DNA of 64,000 bases, from the NCBI RefSeq assembly GCF_000003815.2, contig NC_049987.1:10360307-10424306 (forward strand), given 5' to 3'. Under the pieces are notes generated by a model. It did no database searches. It was not told the DNA's origin and saw only the letters and a list, made by a program, of their open reading frames with translations. Origin of the DNA: Branchiostoma floridae (Eukaryota > Chordata > Leptocardii > Amphioxiformes > Branchiostomatidae). This document shows, piece by piece, positions 12,000 to 27,400 of this stretch. The position numbers and the translations under genes are program-made. Numbering within the stretch: position 1 is the stretch's first letter; the number at the start of each line of letters is the position of its first letter.

Positions 12000-12441
12000 A
12001 TGGGAGTCAGTCTTGAAGTTTATAGATCCAGGATAGGATTATACCGACATCGCAGTCAAAGACAATTCAAGAAAACCAAAGAAAAAATGGTGCAACTCAA
12101 AATGTTTGCCCCAGATCAACATTGGCGAAACATGCGAAGTAGTTTGCTTGTACTCTACATCTGCATGTTTTACGCTGTGATGATCTTTGAAGTTTATTAT
12201 TCTGAAAGATCGACAATGCCCGAGACACAAAGTCCCGTGACAGTTCTTCCAGCAGAGGGAAACATAGATGCCAGTCAGGTACATGACTGGGAATGTTTTA
12301 GGTCCCGTGAAGTATGGCAGAGTAGCACAGTCGCGACTGCAGGAGGACTGGGAAACTTGTGCCGGCAAGTCACGATAACAGGGCTTCTCCGGTTACTTTC
12401 TTCTGGGGACGTCGAACAGAATCCAGGTCCACCCAAACACG
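12000..12441 (+). CDS. First coding exon: signal-anchor segment plus 2A peptide
   Basis: From the methionine at 12000 the exon encodes 147 residues. Residues 1-46 are strongly basic. Residues 47-67 (SSLLVLYICMFYAVMIFEVY) form one hydrophobic helix, so the positive-inside rule predicts an N-in/C-out signal anchor. A polar stretch follows, then the 2A sequence at residues 129-144. The donor follows G12441 in phase 1 and fits the phase-1 acceptor at 12704. In-frame stops appear only downstream of the donor. If the ribosome skips, the upstream product is about 143 residues ending NPG. Confidence 0.75.
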
Positions 12442-15400
12442 GTAAGCAAACGTGTTTCAAAATCAAAACACAATCCGGAGGGTTTTGTCGTAAATTAGCA
12501 GCATTTGTGGCACAAAGCTAATAAGGCTGGTTCTTGCACCCTAGTTTTAACAAAGTTCTCTCTGCTGTACATCCTAGAATTCCGTACCTTTGCCCTATCC
12601 CAACGTACATGCCAATAAAACTACATAAAGGCTATAAAAGCATTGCCGACCGACTTGTTAGAAGTATAAAATTTTAACTTGCGTGTACCCCCTCCCTCAA
12701 CAGCAACACAACTGGCGCCAGTGTATGACCTTAAGGTCATACACACGACTCATACCGCAGCCACGGTGACATGGAAGAATCCAGGTATGTTAAGTTGTTT
12801 TCCTGTATATGGATGCATGCAGCATTGAAACTCTTGACACTTCAAATCATAACTTTTCTATTGGTTTAGCGTATGCGTCTGGCACCATAGCTTGAGAGAA
12901 ATAGCGACGTATACGTACTCGCGAGTCAAAAAGTAATGCAAGTGGTTTTGTCACAAGCGTATTTTTTCATCGAGTAGAAATTTGGCACAGACATAAATGT
13001 ACATACATGTATATGTATAGTCAAGGAGGAACATATGTTATCAGCATTTAATAAAACCATTGATCATTGGTGATAAATTAGCGGATGGCGTTTCATCGCT
13101 TGGGTTGCCTGTCAGTGACTCTAATGTTGTGGGGTTTTTTTTTGGGGGGGGGGGGGGGGGTTGTGATACATCAAAATGCTGCATCACAAACAAGCGAAGA
13201 ATATGAAAGAGAATACTTATCCATGTCATTTCTGTTATTTACAGAAACAATGAATGCGGTGAAGAAACGCTTAAGCAGCGGTTCTTTCGTGTCAGATTAC
13301 GTGATTCATGTTAGCATTCTCACACGCCAAAACGTGACACAATTCGAAACCACCCTTGCCAAGGAAACATGTCAAACAAAGGTTGAGGGTCTTCTCCCTG
13401 ATAGAATATACACGTGCGCTGTAACGATAAGAGCAGGAGGTCTTCAAAGCAAGCCGAACTCTGTGGGCTTTGAGACGCGTAAGTGCTACAACCTAACCTG
13501 ACTATACAATATCTAATATAAGTTTAAGGCTCAGAAAATTTTTAATTTTCATTTTTGAATCTGGAAGATAAGGATTATCGACTCGTAGCTATCCTCAGGG
13601 TGGGCATTTCTAACTCTGAATTCTTTCTCATGTTCAGGAGTGGAACCTGTGGAAGATTTCACTTGCGAGGGTGGCTATAAAACAATCACAGTGAGGTGGA
13701 AGAAAAGCACTGTTTCACGACTTAAGCTTGAACTCGAAAAAGATGATGGACATAATTTCGTTCCTTTCTTAAGCCATAATTGTGCTACTGCTGCATATGA
13801 AACATCGTACACTTTCAAGAGCCTTCCCCCAGCAACCAACTTTCGGGTAAATACGGTGACGTACAGAATGAGCACAATTTCCCGCGGCAGGAAGGAAAAG
13901 AAGAGTGTCTCTGTGTCAAAACGGTGCACGACAGGTACGCAGGCGTGTATTTACTACTTTCACAAATCTTTGTTACTACAATCCCATTCAATCACCTGCT
14001 AATACTAGTATATATGTGCCCATTAGATACACTCAATTTTTGTCAACTGTGCACTAGACCTATAATATCTGGCGAAGTGAAAATAAAGGTCAAAGAAATA
14101 CTTATTAAACTGGGCTCGTGCATACAGCCCTCTGTTTCTAACTCCCTTTCTTTATCTTAAGATTTCAAGTTTTATTCCTGTTTTTTAGGACTCCGTGCAC
14201 CACAAAAGCTAGAGGTTTTCTACGTTGATAAAACAAAAATTAGCATGAAGTGGAATCCAGGTTTGCAGCATAGCGAATACAAGGGCAGAACTCTCACGTA
14301 CGTGCTGAGATGGCGAGAAACGAACACCGATCTGTGGACGTGTCCTCCCACTGAAAGTACGGGGTGCACAGGAGAAATTACTGGTTTGAAACCAGGAACT
14401 AAATACGACATAGAAGTCTGCTCAAAGATGAGTGGTATGCAAAGTAGCTGGGTACCCCTTACACAACCGGTACTTACAAGTGAGTACGCAGCTGCATCTT
14501 TGTTAATATTTGAATATGGAACTCGTGTAACTTGAAGATAAGAAGAAAAAAATGCTATCAATTAGAACTGAATGTGAATTTCCTAGTGATGATTAATTCA
14601 ATTCCAACATCCAACAGCCAGTTACACGACGGTCGCATAGCTAAGAATACACACACACGCACACACACACACACAGGCACACACACCACATACATACATA
14701 AACACATGCACCGACACACACACACGCACGCACGCACACACGCCACATATATACATACATACCTACACATGCACACACACACACACACACAGACACACAC
14801 ATACATAAATACATACAGGCAGACACGCACACACACACATGCATACATACACACACACGCGCGCACATACATACATACACACACACACATATATATATAA
14901 ATACATATATATATATATATATACTCATACATCGACACATGGTGTGAGTTGTTAGCCCTTCTCTAAACTGAATTTATCGTCACAATTTATGAGTATCGCT
15001 GGTAACTCTATTTCAACTGTTTCAGAGTATGGACCTATTGGATTGAAACAAGATGCAGTCACTGACGACTCCGTTACCGTCTCCTGGAAAGAACTTGCCG
15101 GTTGCCCTGGCTTTATCGTCGGATACTGGATCGATTTAGAAAAAGAAGGAAAGATATATCCGACAGAGGAGTTAGTGGAAGGAACAAACATATACAAAAT
15201 CACTGACCTGAAACCTGCATCATACTACAAAATAAGTGTTCGCCCACAACCTGATAACAAAGAAGATGACAATGAAATAATTTCTATCTGCACATGTAAG
15301 TACTTACCATGTTTTTTTTTCTCTTGTCTTTCATATCATATATCTAGGTGACAGTTAAGCCTAGTTTGTGCCAATTACTTTATTTCATATTGTATATATA

Positions 15401-18400
15401 TTTATTACAAGTCATCCAATCAAATGCTCCTTATTACACTGTCAGTTCGTTTTGAAAACCCAATGCAACATCTTCCCACTTTGCATTGATGACATTGAGT
15501 CGTTGTCATGTCTGCTTCTTCAGATCCTGCAGCACCAGTTATCGCGTCGGCAAAGGTCACAAATGGAACTTCTTTAGACCTGACACTGAAAGAGTTCGAA
15601 CCGAATCAGAGTGCACCACATGGGTATTATAGAGTGCGTTGTTTGCCGACAAACGATCCCCTGGGAAATGGCTTTAAGGATGAGACCTTCTCTGGAACAC
15701 GTGTGATCATTGATGGTCTTGCTGAGAATACAGAGTACAATGTTTCCGTATGGTATGTCTTTCATACAAAATATGGAACAGATCTTTCAAGCGTTCATGA
15801 TACTACCACGATCAAAACAGGTAAGTAGATTAGAGGTCGGAGGCCTCATACTTTCATGAAATACTTCAAATTATACAACTTATTTACACATCTGCATAAT
15901 CTATGCATGGTGAAAGGGCTAAAAAATTCCAGAACAGAATGTAACGTTATATTTTTATATCTCCAGGTGTCAAAGTTGGAGAAAGAGAAACATGGAGCGA
16001 AGCGAAAGAAGAGCACACAATTGCGTGTAAGTAAATCGCCATTTAAGTCACAGTATGCCACGAAAATAATAATATAGCAATGTGCAAATCTTACTTGTTT
16101 ATTTTTTGCATTCCTGTAAATTTATAAGGTAGTTTCCAACTGAATAAAGAATATGTGTCCTTGATGCTATTGTACCCACTTTTCAGTGCTGCCCGCGCCT
16201 TCAAGCCTCAATATCACGGAAGGTAACGAAAATTCTCTAACGCTCTCGTGGACTTCAAACCACGACGTAGACCGTTTCATCATACAATACAGACCTGAGG
16301 CGGACCTAAATGTGACTGAACGAATCACAAGTGGGACGGAATTGTCTATAGTACTGGAAAATATACAGGCGGCGACTACTTATCTTATCTCAGTCTCTGC
16401 TGAAAGAAATGGGATCAGAAGCGACTCCGTCGAAGACAGCTTCTCAACAAGTTGGTGTTTTACTTTCTATTGAGACTTGTATTCTTTTTTGACCTGCATA
16501 GTGTAATTCATATGACCAACACATTTGTTAAGAATAGTCTGAATACTAAGTAAGAGGTAACGAGTAGCTCAACTCTCATAATTACGCCGGGTAATTACAT
16601 GAAGAAAATGGTGAATTCAAAGAGTTCTATTAATACAACATGAGTTATCCCATAGTATGCACACTTAAGATATCCAGGTGTTCAACACATTCTTGAAAAG
16701 GTCGCTCTATAAGCTCTTTCAACATTCCGAGTCCTGGTCTGACCATTCTCATGGCTTGCATAACAATGCACATGCAAGGTTTCTTTCACTTTTGACATAC
16801 TACCCACCAAACATCTCGCCGCGCATGCGTACTCGGAATGGTGTACGCGCTTATAGGATAGGAATATGGCGATCTCAGGACACCTGGCGGGATGATGAGA
16901 GCTGACGTTTCGTGTACTGCACATATACTGCAGTAATTTGAAACAAAGTTTCTAGGGCATTTTCATATCAATTCTTTCATCATTCTGTATCTCTCTATAT
17001 AGCCACATATGTCAAAACCATACATTAATCCCCGCATTGCCACGGAGATGTTCGCCCTTATTTCAGCGAGGGAATTCACTATTCTTTGTCAATTCACATT
17101 CAAAATTATTATACACAAATATGATCCTGTTTCTAATAACTAACCAACGTTACCATCAGTCAACTGCAAATAATGCGCATACTATTATTTCAATATCTGT
17201 ACATATGATTTGTGTACGATAGTTTTTGTATAATAAGTTGAACTTGATCCACAAAGTTAACGTATTTTAATGAAATTGATGTCAATCTGGGAAACTTTTT
17301 TATCTTTCGCAGGGCCAAATAAAGTCACCGAACTAACAGCGACGGGAGTAGCAGACACAATTAAAGTCAGATGGACCGATAGCTATTCAATGAACAATTA
17401 CAGAGTTAAGATATTTTCAAAAGATGTGTTTGTCCATCAAGCACCAATTCCTACTTCTGCCAAAGAACTGACTATAACTGAAGCCATCCGACCAGAAACT
17501 GTGTATGAGATATCTGTTTATGCTGTGTACAAGACCAAAGAATCCAGACCGACTACAACACGATGCAGCACAAGTAAGTTTAGGCTTCACGGATAAGATC
17601 CGCAATAACGTGGCCCTTAAAACTGTGGTCCAGACTGTATAGAAAAATGAAAATCTAGATACTTTAAGAATCTTCTATGGCTATGCTATAGAATCACTAC
17701 GAATGGGGTATAATATTTGTAGCGGCCTTTACGGTGTCTGTTCATGCAAGACCACCATAGTTGGACTGTTTGCAAAAAAAAAAAGGAAACAATTATACGT
17801 AATACATATATATGTATAAAGTTGGATGATTTGTGTGGCATAGATCTATTAGATTCCTTTATTACTAGCTAATATGTATCGATATTTCATGTTGTGCATA
17901 ATTCATTTTCAGGATCAATGAGACCATGGGGGCTGTCCACATCCAGCACGGATACCACAATAACAGCAAAATGGACGCTCCTGTTGATGCTACCGGAATC
18001 GTGGGCTACAAAGCTCAACTTAAATGCATGGATACAACTAGAACAATAGATATTCACAACATAGAAGTCTCAAGTGATGTGAGTCATGCCACGGAATTTC
18101 ATGACATGTTTTGTAATTTGACGGCCGAAACAACTTACAGTTTTTCAGTTTCTTCCATATCTGGCCCCGAAGTCAACCCTCTGTTCATCACTCCTCTCAC
18201 ACAAAAAGCGGAAACAGGTAAGGGACCTTATCCTACACAAACGCAACACTGATTCCTCAGTACGTACTATGTGGAAGTAAAAGGTATGCTCAAACGATAT
18301 ACATACATGTATCTGTTAAAAATGCACAACACACAAACGTCTTCTTTCTCGCAGCTAAGTTTGCCATGGTAGTTGTAACTACCGGGTACCATAGCAACAC

Positions 18401-21400
18401 AAAACACTATTCATGATACACAATTGTTGCAGTCTTTTATGACACTTAAATGCGATCACGTGATATTAAGAGTTAACCTGTTATGATCTCCTTGATATGA
18501 ATTCCCCATTGGGTTTCCATTTATAGGTCCTAAAGCCGTACAAGGTCTAACTGCAATTCCAAGCGCAACGTCTATTGTGGCTCAGTGGAAACCTGTTAAA
18601 GGTACAGTAACCATGTAATGACTACTGCAAATTGATGACTGAAGAAATCATTAGTTACTTGTGTTCTTGTGTACAAATTTCTTTCGATTGGCCTGTAATA
18701 TCCTCGAATTCTTTTTTATCATACCATGCCATGCAATTACTGATTGGAGAGAAGGCAAGTGCCTGTAATACTAGTATCTCGAAGAATAAGCAGATCGCTT
18801 AGGCTAATCAACGTAAGAACATATATCTTGTAAAACCAATAAAATAGGTTAGACTACATCAGGGGCATTTCTGCCGGTACACAAATCCCTTTATTGCTAT
18901 TCACATTTTCGTTTCATGTGTTGCTGGAATAGGGAGTGTTTTCTAACTGTACTGATTAACATTTCAATTTCAGGACACAAGTCCTGGCCATGGTTTGGTA
19001 CAAGAAAGGACGATCCAGAGCTGACTGTTTCTATCACGAATACCAAATCCCCTCAAATGCTTGTGCATCGTCCGGTAACTCTAAGACCAGGATCGACTCA
19101 GAAAATATTTACTGATTTACAACCTGAAACAGACTATGTCATCACTGTAACACCTCTACATTCCTCTACGGCAGTACAGTCCTCGGCAATAACAAAGACA
19201 ACAAGTGAGATATTCCTTGTATATATAAATTGTACCGCGGCGTTTATGTATAATTACTGTGACTGGTCGTCTCTGTTAGATTCTAGCTAGCTAATAATTT
19301 GTATTCTTCATAGGTCGTTGATAAAATTGCTACGATTTGCGAGGAGTAAGTTGAACGTTTAAGAGCACGATTGCTTGTTTATCAGGACGCATGTCTATGA
19401 GTCTGCAGAACCTCTGGATTGAATACTAGTATTTTACCATTCCGTAGTGCTTATAATCAATGAAATGATCGTTTCATTTCTTGGGAACAATAATGAAATG
19501 AAAATAAAAAGATGCTAGAAATATTTTCAGAGCGTTAAAGGGCGATTAAATATTACCTTTGAATAGCCTTTTATAACCCCACAAACTTAAATGTGTAGGG
19601 TACGTGATTACGTATCTGGTGGCAGACATTGAAATAGTTTGTAATTTAATATGGTTGCACTTTCAGCCCTTTTTTGCAATTCTATGTGGTTACACTTATA
19701 TGTAAAAGTTAAAGGTTAAATTCCTTCCCGCACCAGATGGTGCATACGGCAGCGCCATTTCCGTTTCTGTAGCGCTGGGCATATTTTGTGCAGTTACAAC
19801 AATAGGAGAATACTAGTCCGCTGGTAGTGGTGTATACGTTCAAGTACTACACTCTTTCTCAAATGCGCTAATATGCAGTGCTGGAGAAAGCAGCATGTAC
19901 AGCATTGGTATGACTTGGACGGGATCGAACTCAAGACCTACCGAATGCAATACGAATATTCTGTCCACTTGGCCATTTCACTTGTATGTAGCCTCTCTCG
20001 CAGACTTTCGGAGCGTCGGCGTTTTTGATTTGGGGGGGTGGGGGTGGGGCTGATTCACTACGGTTTTCCTAGCCGGGGATCCCGAGAAGGAAGTGGCCCG
20101 GCGGCCAACTAAAAAATAAACACCACCGCTCCCAAAGTCTACCAAGGAGGCTACTGGTATACATGTGTTCCTTTAAATTCCAAGATTGAACCATTGTTTG
20201 ATTGATTGACTCATTGAGTGAATATTTTCCCCAGAATCGACGGAAAAGAGCTTGGTTGTCACTGACCGAACTACCACGTCTATTTCTGTGAGGTGGGAGG
20301 CTTTGTCCGAAGACGACACTAGGTATAGTCCAACCATTGAACCAATTGATCAGGAATTAAATCATGACATAGATACAGATGTGAATAACACGACATGTGT
20401 CTTTAAGGGACTGGAACCAGGCACTGCTTACAAAGTGTCACTAAGCTTGGGGAATTACATTTCCACATCCACAAAGCCAGCACCTCCAAAGGATGTGGAA
20501 CTAATTCTTTCTTCTGATGAAAGTTTAACCATTAAGTGGGCTCCACCAAATGGACAGGTTGACTCTTATAGAGTTTGTCTAGATCAAACTCCAGTTACGT
20601 GTGGCATCGGTGACTTCGAGTACCCATTTGTAAATCTGACACCTGGCCGCTTGTACACGGTCACACTGGAATCCTGTAGCAATGAAGAATTTAGCATTCC
20701 TAGTTCAAAGCATAAACGAATTCCGCCATGTAAACCTATGTTACGGGTCTCTAACACCACAGAGGATTCAATAACGGTAAAATGGCATTCGGTCAATGGA
20801 CAGAAAGAGAAATATATTTTGCAACTTTACACAAATGGTAAAACTTTTCGTACACATGAAATTTGCGATACTGAGCAAATCTGCCATGAACATATATTCA
20901 CTGACCTTACACCTGCTAGAAATTACAAAATTTCTGCTGTCACCCAGATCGACAACGTTCCAAGCAAGACATTCGAACTAGATGCGAAAACAATAGTTCC
21001 TTCTCCTGAAAATCTTGACATATACGAAGTGGGAGAAGACTATATTACCGTGAACTGGACTACAGTTGTCGGTGATATAACCGGTTATCTCCTACGAATC
21101 GAGGCAGTGGCATATGACGACGAGCCATTAGAACGTCATTGTGATGCAAACACTACTAGATATAAACTCACCCCACTGATCTCAGGGCGGAAGTACCACA
21201 TATCGGTATTCGCTCTGAGTGGAAGCGACAGAAGTACGCCGCGAAGTACGAAGCAGTATACCAGAGTACGCCCTCCAGGTAATCTAGAAGTAGGCCCTGA
21301 TACTGACTTTATAAGGATGAATTGGACGCCTCCTGATGGAGATGTTGAGTGGTATGACATTGCGATAGCCGACACATTTGGAAACTGTGTTCTAAAGACC

Positions 21401-24400
21401 ATAGAAGGGAACATTTCGTCTTACACAGTAACTGATGATAAACTGACACCTGGAACACTCTACAATGTAACACTCGAATCAAGATGCGGGGAAAGCCGAA
21501 GTGGGCAACCTCTCATGAAGCAGGTGACAACTACACCTGTTGCCCCATTGCTAGAAGTAAGCCGCCATGACATTGGCCATGACCACGTAACTGTATACTG
21601 GTCAGAAGCCAGGGGCAACGTGGATCGTTATATGGTCTCCTTGCATCCAAGTAACCATGGAATTCGTCCAGTGTCAAAGGATAGCGAGAGAAAGTGCACA
21701 TTTTATGGACTTACACCCGGCAAGGGATACACGATTAAGATCTGTTCCGAAATTAACGACAATATACAGAGTTATCCTATCGAACAACGAATTTTCACCA
21801 GGCCATTACCCCCTGCTCGTATTGACATCAAAGAAAGCGACATAACAGAGACAAGCATGAAGGTAGAATGGAAGTCACCACCTAAAGGAGAAGTTATGAA
21901 ATGGTATCTGCAAATATCATCGAACACAGGTACTGCTTTATCTGAACATAGGATAGTAGTGATACAAGCACAACCTTCACAGCACTTGTACCGCTATACA
22001 TTCTATGGATTGCGTCCCGGTAGATTGTATGATGTTGGCATTTTAGCTGAAAGTGGAGGGCAATGCAGTGAAGAAAAGAAGATATCTAGAAGGACGAATG
22101 TTGATAAACCCAAGATAATATTACATAAACACGCAGTAAGACTCAAACACATCACTGTGGAATGCGAGCCATTGGATGGGGATTCCGACAGTTGTGAGGT
22201 GATGGTAGCGTTGTCAACAAATCCAACTGTGTATGTGAACGGTGTTACCAACAGGAAAACCAAAAATCATTGGAAACACTGCTTTGATGCATTGGAACCG
22301 GGAACGGAGTACAAAATTTCTGCTACCGCGAAAAGTGGACGCAAACGAAGCGAATCATTCAACACGGTAGTTAGGACATGCGTGGATGCTCCTTCAAATC
22401 TACGGATTGATGAACAAGCTGATGGTGCTATTATCAGGTGGTCTGCTGCAAAGGGTTATGTAGATGGTTATAACGTTACTTTGTCATCTGGTAAAGAAAT
22501 ACCGATGGAAAGATTTGTACCAGCGTCTGAAGATCCTAACTTAAACTTCCCACACCTTGTGCCAGGTAGAATGTACAAAGTATCAGTGTCGTCTATCATT
22601 AAGCAAGACGAAGATGAAGTTGCCACAAGTACTACAGTCTCCTCTGAATTTCGCGCAAAAACACAAATGCCAAAAGTTGCCATCGACAAAATAGACATAA
22701 ATAGTCTGAAGATCTCTTGGCACGATGTGACAGGTGAGCGGGATCGATATCATGTGTCTATTTTCCCATCTGACTCGAGAAAGTCAGAAACTGATATAGC
22801 AGCACCCATCATCAATAAGAAGGAGAAACTAACACACGTTTTTGAGAATCTGACACCAGGCAAGATGTACACAGTATCAGTTGTAACCATCACGGGTGAA
22901 GATGAGAGCGAGAGGGACAGTATACAACAAAGGACACGACCCGACAAGCCAAGACTGCGGAAAGGCGACTCAGTGGTAAATGAGCGACAATATTTCCTTG
23001 AATGGGAGCATTCCAAGGGCGTATTTGATAAGTATAACCTTACACTAACACCAGCTGTTGACGAAATGAAGGAACTTTGCTCACAGGGAATCCTTGAAAC
23101 AAAGGGGAACAGCATGATTGTCGATCTAGTGCGAGGCATCAAGTATTGTGTTTCTCTCTGGGCAGTAAGTGGAGAAGAAAACAGTCTGATTGAAACCACC
23201 ACAATAACAGTCTTGCCAGATCAGCCGCTGGATGTTAACGCGACGTCCACAGATACAACCATCACTGTGACATGGAAAGAACCAGAGGGCGTCAAGACTG
23301 GATATGTGTTGAAACTTTTCACCAGGAATTCAAGAACAACAAAAGAAGTGAAAAACATTAAACATGGAGAACAACTGAAAACGTGTTTCGAGAAATGCAC
23401 CCGAGGTAGAGAATACGACTTAACGATTTGCACTGTCGCTGGCACTGAACAGAGCCCGACTGATTCTCATCAGGTACAAACAGCTGTTAGTAAACCTTTG
23501 CTTAAAGTTGAACACACTGAGCTATCGAGCATCGAATTATCTTGGTCAGAAGTTTATGGAGACAAGACAGGATACTGTCTGTCTATCTATGAAGGAGATG
23601 GTCAGTACATAGCGTCCAAAGAGATCGACAGCAAAAGTGAAGGATGGTTCCAGATATGGTCTAATAGCTACCAGCATAAATTCGATGGACTTGACCCTGG
23701 GAGGCGGTATGAGATAAGAGCATTTACCCGATTCGGAGATGGAAAGAGTGCCTGTACGTCGGTCTTCGTACAGACAGAGGTTAGCCCAGTGCAAAATATA
23801 CAAGTAGAACCATCTCAATCTGAAACAGGCTTCGCTGTAAAGTGGGATTCCGTTGTCGGTCATGTTGACTATTACATCGTTGCTCTCGAAACATCTTCAG
23901 GGACGCCAATCGACAAGGCTGAAGTTACAGGAACGACACATACCTTCGATACCTTCGATCTTATACCTGGGACAAGGTATAATATCCGGGTCAAGAGCGT
24001 AAGTGGTGATAAATCTAGTACCGAGGAAATAGTTTCAAGAATTGTGCGCCCTTGCAAAGCTGAAGATGTAAGTGTCTTGCCAAACGGACCGCGCAGTCTA
24101 AAAGTTTCCTGGGAAGAAGCAAAAGGCAGGAAAACACATTATGTGGTCACTATTTCTCCAATTATCCGTGGAAGTAATAGTCAGGCAATAGTTGACACGG
24201 GGCAGCCTCTTGTATGCGAATATTCTGGGTTGACAAGCGGCCGCGAGTACACAGTGACAGTTACAACAGTCAGTGAAGGTGTCGAAGGCTATGCTGTAAA
24301 GGTGTCCCAAACAACGAATGTGTCAGCGCCGTGCAATGTCTTTGTCAAAGAAAGGATGGAGGAAAATCTAACAGTGTCATGGACCCCGGGTGAGGGACAT

Positions 24401-27400
24401 GCTGACATGTATCATGTCAGGGCCGTTCTTGTTGGGTCCAGTGACTTCGGTACAACCAGTCAGATCGCTGCACCCGTTAACAACACAGACGAGGTTGTAT
24501 GTTCAATCAGTGCCCTTCAACCTGGCACATGTTACGATATCTACGTCAAAGCAGAATCAAACGGACGTTGCAGTCACGAGAGTCATACTCAGGCATATAC
24601 TCTGATTGGTGGAGTAACAGAGGTTCATGTCAGTGACGAAACGATTGAGTCGTTTAAAGTCAACTGGGTTGAGGCACGTGGTCAAAAGACACACTATGTC
24701 CTGTATGTAGACCCCAGCAACGAAGTAATTGTCGTCCAAGGTCAAGACAAAAATTTGGATTACGAATTCACAGGAATGCAACCTGGGTTGGAATACAAAG
24801 TGGTCATCCACACAGGTAATCAAACTGAAAAGAGCGAGCCTACGGAATTACATGCATGGACAAAACCTATGCCCCCCAAGTACGTTGAAATAACGAACGT
24901 GGAGCAAGACAGTTTGACGGTACGTTGGTGTGGCCCTGAAGATGGAGGCTATGACAAGTTTAAGGTCTCAATACGTCCACCAGACGATGAAGCTGTTGAG
25001 GTTGAAGGAGAAATAACGGAGCATATGTTTCGCGGTTTGATTGCAGGGCGTACGTATGAAATATCAGTTTCTACCGTCTTTCATTGTCTGGAAAGTACGC
25101 CCCAAACGGTTAAGAGAATGACCGACATCAGACCACCTACTTTGGAAATACAACCAAATGGAATCTCACAGGAACATATTACTTTGTCTGTGTTGAACCA
25201 TAAATGTGATTGCGACGAATACAAGATTATGGTTGAACCGGAAGAAACCGGCGACGGGTATCTCAAAACAGTAAGAAGAGAAACAGATGAAGACGTCCAA
25301 GTAATAGAACATCTTGTTCCTGGGCGAAAATATAAAATTTCGGCCGTGTCAGTGACACAGAATCAGACAAGTGCTGTCGAGAGTATCTCAGCAAGGACAA
25401 CACCAGCAAAAGTGGTAGATATGCGGACTGAAGTAACGGGCAGAACTTGTACTATCACATGGGACGAAGCACCTGGTGACAAAGACGGTTACTACATACA
25501 GCGTCTGTCGAAACGCACTAATGCTGGCTCTAAGAGAGAACCTATATTCGTCAAAAGCGGTCAGACCCCACTAAAGTGCACAATTCGGTATCTCACTCCC
25601 GGAAGAATATATGATGTTTCTGTGAGAACAGCAAGTCCAAGCGACGAGGGCACCAGGACAATGAGCGAGCCAATATGTAGACAAGTGCAAACATCCGTAT
25701 CCAAAGCAGTCATAGAATGCAGTGGTCATACAGACACGAGTGTCACAGTCAAATGGCTCGATGTTGATGGGGATAAAACCAGCTATAAACTGTGGATAAT
25801 ACCCAGCGATGGAGATAATACTATCAGAGATGTTCCCATAATGACAATCCAATCACGTACACACAAATCAATTAACCGTGAGACATTTACCGGGCTCCAG
25901 CCAGGTCGGAAGTACAAGATATTTTGTCAGACCGTAAGTGGAAATAAGGAGAGCGAGGAAAGTGTCATAGAAGTGCAGACTACTGTATGTCCACCTCAAG
26001 ATGTCAAAGTCCTGACTTCCTTGGAACATTCATTGTCAGTAACTTGGTCACACGCCAAAGGTGATAAAGATTCATACAAACTTAGTCTACTCTTGGATAA
26101 AGCTGAAGTTGCGAGTGATACTGTACCGGCGCCTGCTGAGGAGACCCATGATCTTTTAAGTTACACATTCCAAAATCTCAGTGCTGGATTTGAATATGAG
26201 TTGGAGATTTCAACCTTGAGTGGAAAACAATACAGTGTTGTGAAGCGGTATCCAGCTCAGACCAGGCCAAGTCCTCCTCAACATGTCACCATAGTAAAGC
26301 ATGGGGTGGAGGGATTAAGAGTGACATGGGACGAGGCAGAAGGAAAGATGTCTTACTACGGCGTTAGCATATCGCCTTCGGACGGTTGGAAAAGACAACA
26401 AGTGAAATCAAATCCGGAGAAGTCCTACGAGTGGACTTATGGTCGACTGATACCAGGCCGAAAATACACTGTCTCGGTGACGACCGTAAGCGGAGTGGCT
26501 GAAAGTGAACCTGTAGTAAAGGAAGAAGTTACTGTCGTGGCGGAACCCAAAGATGTGAAAATTGAACACCGAGAAGAGACGCGTTTGACGCTGAGTTGGA
26601 ACCCGGCTAAAGGAGATAAGATTGGCTATTTTGCGTGTATTGAGCCCATTGTCTCTGACCATTCTTCCAACGAATTGTTACCAACAAATTGCATTGAAAA
26701 TAAAGAGGGGCCCATGTCATGTACGTTTGATGACCTACAGCCTGGAAGGCAGTATGCCATGACATTGAAAACAAAATCATGTGATCTTTACAGTGAAGAA
26801 GTCACATTAAAGGCAAGAACTTTAGTCAGTCCTCCAAAGACCCTTCAGGTGAGTGATATCACGACTGACAACATAACACTGACATGGTCTGAGGCCGATG
26901 GAGACAAGGATTACTACCAAATCAAGATCTCACCAGCAGACGGATTAAATCCAGATGGGAATGTCAAAAAAGACGAGGACAGGTTGTACACATTTTCAGG
27001 ACTTACTGCGGGAAAGAGCTATGTTGTGTCAATACGGACATACAGTGGTGGAGAATACAGTCACGACAAGAACATTTCAGAGAGAACAATCCCAAATGCG
27101 CCAGAATTCGAAAACATTGTCGCCAACATTGTTGACAAAGGAATTCAGGTTGCCTGGCAGCCCGTCAAAGGAGAATTAGATAGTTATCTCCTTCATCTCA
27201 AGCCTAGCAAGAACACTAATGAAAATCGCGACGAAAAGTGGCATTCAGTTGACAAATGTGATACTTCACACATCTTTCCTGATCTAACCTTTGGACGGCT
27301 ATACGTAATCACAGTTGAAACAGTAAGCGGTATCAAAAATAGCAGTCCGGTCCCAATTTTGCAAAGACTTACAATTGACCCACCAAAAGACCTAAAGGAG

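Noticed and set aside
14532-14940. Open frames of 99-126 residues on both strands
   Set aside because: They are read-through of a CA/TA microsatellite, with low-complexity Thr-His or Cys-Val repeats, in an FN3-gene intron.
19905-19985. tRNA gene on the minus strand
   Set aside because: A and B boxes are present, but no acceptor stem or cloverleaf forms. It is a SINE head.
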